From JANXPZ01 sp034678345 (GTDB lineage: Bacteria; Eisenbacteria; RBG-16-71-46), in assembly GCA_034678345.1 (NCBI GenBank), contig JAXDBZ010000275.1:1-9146 (forward strand): a stretch of 9,146 nucleotides of DNA, in the 5' to 3' direction. Both the position numbers and the translations under genes were made by a program. Under the pieces are notes generated by a model. The model was not told where the DNA came from. It saw nothing but the letters and a program-made list of their open reading frames with translations, and did not search any database. Below are positions 7,531 through 9,146 of this stretch, piece after piece; the first letter of the stretch is position 1, and the number at the start of each line of letters is the position of its first letter.

Positions 7531-8730
7531 ATGAGCGGCATCATCGGCGGCGACGCGCTCGGGCGGCGCATCCGCGGACTGCGCGTCGCGCTCCACCTCA
7601 CCCTCAAGCAGGTGGAGGAGCTGAGCGGGCTGTCGGCGACGCACCTGTCGGAGATCGAGCGCGGCCGCACGTCGCCCACCGTCGGCGCGCTGATCCGCAT
7701 CGCGGGTGCCCTCGGCCGCGACACCTCCTACTTCATCGAGCCCGAGGAGCTGCCGGAGGTGGGGCTCCTGCCGCGCGCCGGGCGCGAGCCCCTCGTGGCC
7801 GGCAGAGCCGTGCGGATCGAGGCGCTGACCCGGGGGATCCCCGGCAGCGTCCTGTCCGCCTACCACATCGCGCTCGGACCCGCGCCGGGAGGAGCCGTCC
7901 AGGTCCCGGCGGACGGCGGCCACGGCGAGGCCCTCTACCTCGTGCGCCGCGGCCGCGTCGAGGCCGACTTCGGCGGGACGCGCTGCGAACTCGATGCGCA
8001 CGACGGCGCCCACGCCCGCCTCGCAGGCGCGCACGTCCTGCGGGCGCCGGCCGCCGAGGGCGCCGAGGTGATCGCGCTGCTGCGCGGCGCGCCCGGCCGG
8101 CCAGCGGAGGCGCCCGATCCCGGCGCGACCGCCCCCGGCGACGGACCGGCGGCGGTCGGCATGCAGCCGCGCGATCCCTCCCCCGCGGAGCTCGGCCGGC
8201 GCATCAAGGCCCTGCGCGTCGCCCGGGGCCTCACGCTCAAGGACCTCGAGGTGCGCGGGGGCATCTCGGCCACGCACGTCTCGGAGATCGAGCGCGGCCG
8301 CGCCTCGCCCACCGTCGGCGCCCTGGGCCGCATCGCCCGCGCGCTGGGGCTGCGGCCGGCGGCCCTGGTGGAACCGCACGTCCTGCCCGACGTCGCGGTC
8401 CTGCGCGCCGCCGACCGCGCGGCGCTGCGGCTGGGCGTGGGCCGCGCCCACGTGGAGCCGGTGGCCGGTCCGGTGCAGGGCGCGACGCTCGCCGCCCGGC
8501 TCGTGCACCTGCCGGCGGGCGGCGACCCGGTGGTGAGCCATCGCCACGAGGGCGAGGAATGGGCCACGGTCCTCTCGGGCCGGGCCGAGGCGCGCGTGGA
8601 CGGCTCGGCCTACCGGCTGGACGAGGGCGACTCGGTGCACTTCCGCGCCTGGCGCGGGCACGGCTTCGCGAACCTGGCCGCCGGGCCGACGGTGCTGCTG
8701 GTGGGCCACCGCCCGCGACCTACGTATTAG
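7531..8730 (+). CDS. Tandem XRE-HTH/cupin transcriptional regulator (two complete units in one chain)
   Basis: Cytoplasmic DNA-binding regulator, 399 residues, about twice the usual XRE-cupin length (around 180-200). Order: HTH 1 (10-69), cupin 1 (about 90-187), an Ala/Pro/Gly/Asp linker (188-216), HTH 2 (221-280), cupin 2 (about 300-394). Both HTHs share SATHxSEIERGR and SPTVGAL at an offset of 211 residues. Cupin 2 keeps the metal-ligand pattern H337, H339, E343 and H377. The gapless equivalents in cupin 1 are D128, G130, A134 and H168, so cupin 1 probably lost metal binding. Single-unit relatives such as PuuR and SutR are dimers that control catabolic or sulfur genes; the ligand here is unknown. 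The start is set by GGGGAGG at 7517. The gene diverges from etfB, so control of the etf-nuo operon and of itself is likely but inferred. Confidence 0.9.
   Translation: MSGIIGGDALGRRIRGLRVALHLTLKQVEELSGLSATHLSEIERGRTSPTVGALIRIAGALGRDTSYFIEPEELPEVGLLPRAGREPLVAGRAVRIEALTRGIPGSVLSAYHIALGPAPGGAVQVPADGGHGEALYLVRRGRVEADFGGTRCELDAHDGAHARLAGAHVLRAPAAEGAEVIALLRGAPGRPAEAPDPGATAPGDGPAAVGMQPRDPSPAELGRRIKALRVARGLTLKDLEVRGGISATHVSEIERGRASPTVGALGRIARALGLRPAALVEPHVLPDVAVLRAADRAALRLGVGRAHVEPVAGPVQGATLAARLVHLPAGGDPVVSHRHEGEEWATVLSGRAEARVDGSAYRLDEGDSVHFRAWRGHGFANLAAGPTVLLVGHRPRPTY
7558..8712 (+). repeat. Intragenic tandem duplication inside the regulator gene
   Basis: The coding region consists of two homologous units starting at 7558 and 8191, 633 bp apart. 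The best-kept DNA is a 21-nt identity at 7648-7668 and 8281-8301, encoding part of SEIERGR, and a 17-nt identity at 7672-7688 and 8305-8321, encoding SPTVGA. The HTH halves are far more alike than the cupin halves. This fits an old duplication with selection on DNA reading and relaxed or divergent selection on cupin 1. Confidence 0.85.
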
Positions 8731-8756
8731 GCGCTGCCAGAAGGGCCGATCACTGG

Positions 8757-8773
8757 ACCCGCCATGGGCGGGT
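8757..8773 (+). terminator. Possible terminator hairpin after the regulator gene
   Basis: A 7-bp perfect stem, ACCCGCC and GGCGGGT, with loop ATG begins 27 nt after the regulator stop. No T-run follows, so if it acts it would be a U-tract-independent stop or a 3'-end stabiliser. It is weak as a classical terminator. Confidence 0.3.
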
Positions 8774-8835
8774 GCCCGGCTTGGTCGCTCCTCGCTGCGA
8801 CGTATCCTCTCGATACGACTCGCTCGTCGCTGGGC

Positions 8836-8858
8836 ACCATCGCCCTTGCGGCGATGGT
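8836..8858. terminator. Strongest hairpin of the convergent spacer, possibly bidirectional
   Basis: ACCATCGCC (8836-8844) pairs perfectly with GGCGATGGT (8850-8858) around CTTGC. It lies between the converging regulator and dehydrogenase genes and is stable in either transcript. No T-tract is present on either strand, so termination is only inferred; it may simply be part of the repeat element. Confidence 0.3.
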
Positions 8859-8913
8859 CCGCCGCCTTGTCCTCGGCCCCTCTGACACCGCCTTGTTGCG
8901 GTGCTAACGCGGC

Positions 8914-9146
8914 TCAGTAGCCGGCGCGCTTGTCCACGACGTTCCCCAGCGTCTCTCCCGCCAGGTAGCGCGCGAGGTTCTCGGCGAACTGCTCGACCGC
9001 GCCCTCCCAGTGGCCGGGTCCCAGGCCGCCGACGTGCGGCGTGAGGATGACGTTCGGCAGGTCCCACAGGGGGCTCGCGGGATCCAGCGGCTCGCCGCGC
9101 ACGACATCGAGCGCGGCGCCGCCGAGGCGGCCCGCGCGCAGCGCCG
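8914..9146 (-). CDS. D-2-hydroxyacid dehydrogenase family protein, C-terminal end (runs off right edge)
   Basis: NAD(P)-dependent oxidoreductase interconverting D-2-hydroxyacids and 2-oxoacids. Only the last 77 codons are in the window, open to the edge. The visible part is the family's end of the nucleotide-binding domain and C-terminal segment: LRAGRLGGAALDVVRGEPLD, then SPLWDLPNVILTPHVGG. The Glu of RGEPL, five residues after the Asp of ALDV, corresponds to the catalytic Glu, and the His of TPHVGG to the catalytic His. The subfamily (glyoxylate/hydroxypyruvate reductase, phosphoglycerate dehydrogenase-like, or other) cannot be told from this part. No ACT domain follows, which argues against long-form SerA. 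The gene ends at a TGA at 8914, convergent with the regulator. Confidence 0.9.
   Translation of the reverse strand, partial: ALRAGRLGGAALDVVRGEPLDPASPLWDLPNVILTPHVGGLGPGHWEGAVEQFAENLARYLAGETLGNVVDKRAGY

Larger units (their letters stand above)
8731..8913. repeat. Convergent spacer built of hairpins and a degenerate direct repeat
   Basis: No credible gene is seen here. The spacer holds four separate stem-loops: ACCCGCC/GGCGGGT (8757-8773, 3-nt loop), CGTATC/GATACG (8801-8817, 5-nt loop), ACCATCGCC/GGCGATGGT (8836-8858, 5-nt loop) and CACCGC/GCGGTG (8886-8903, 6-nt loop). The second is flanked by a 15-bp direct repeat with 13 identities, TCGCTCCTCGCTGCG (8785-8799) and TCGCTCGTCGCTGGG (8820-8834). 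The density of symmetry looks like an extragenic palindromic or integration-type element. It may also end transcription of the two converging genes. Confidence 0.5.

Noticed and set aside
7261..8709. 482-codon minus-strand open frame opposite the regulator
   Set aside because: Mirror of the XRE-cupin gene, low complexity, with no start signal or domain.
8731..8913. CRISPR array or tRNA in the convergent spacer
   Set aside because: The repeat is only 15 bp, present twice and imperfect, with no regular spacers. The stem-loops do not form a cloverleaf and there is no acceptor/CCA or T-loop consensus.

Overview
The window is a compact, very GC-rich (about 70% by eye) bacterial chromosomal segment. 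Nearly all of it reads as intact core energy-metabolism genes, with no transposase, phage, tRNA, rRNA or CRISPR signal. The strong third-position G/C preference, GTG starts and full respiratory complex I point to a respiring high-GC bacterium. NuoG has an insertion in its 2Fe-2S domain that I recall from Thermus Nqo3, but I cannot place the phylum from sequence alone.

Layout. From 7127 down to 1, all on the minus strand, run etfB, etfA, nuoA, nuoB, nuoC, nuoD, nuoE, nuoF and the first 259 codons of nuoG, in canonical nuo order. Gaps are 39 bp or less, and B-C, C-D, D-E, E-F and F-G overlap at stop/start (GTGA or ATGA, or 11 nt for C-D with the chosen start). This looks like one operon that continues leftward off the window, presumably into the rest of nuoG and the membrane subunits. 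The electron-transfer flavoprotein (ETF) genes head the operon, so the soluble carrier of acyl-CoA dehydrogenase electrons is probably co-transcribed with the NADH dehydrogenase. All cluster-ligand cysteines that can be checked in NuoB, E, F and the visible part of G are present, so the NADH-input module looks functional.

The roughly 400-bp spacer 7128-7530 is a divergent control region. It has a minus-strand promoter candidate with a perfect TTGACA -35 (7264-7235), a 9-bp hairpin in the etfB leader, a plus-strand promoter candidate (7331-7360) and a structured leader with direct and inverted repeats. To its right, on the plus strand, is a 399-residue regulator made of two consecutive XRE-HTH plus cupin units. 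The first cupin has lost three of four metal-ligand positions and the second keeps all four. It is the best candidate for controlling the divergent etf-nuo operon and is the most unusual gene here.

The right end holds a 183-bp convergent spacer (8731-8913) packed with four short hairpins and a degenerate direct repeat, probably a dispersed intergenic element. After it comes the 3' end of a minus-strand D-2-hydroxyacid dehydrogenase running off the window.
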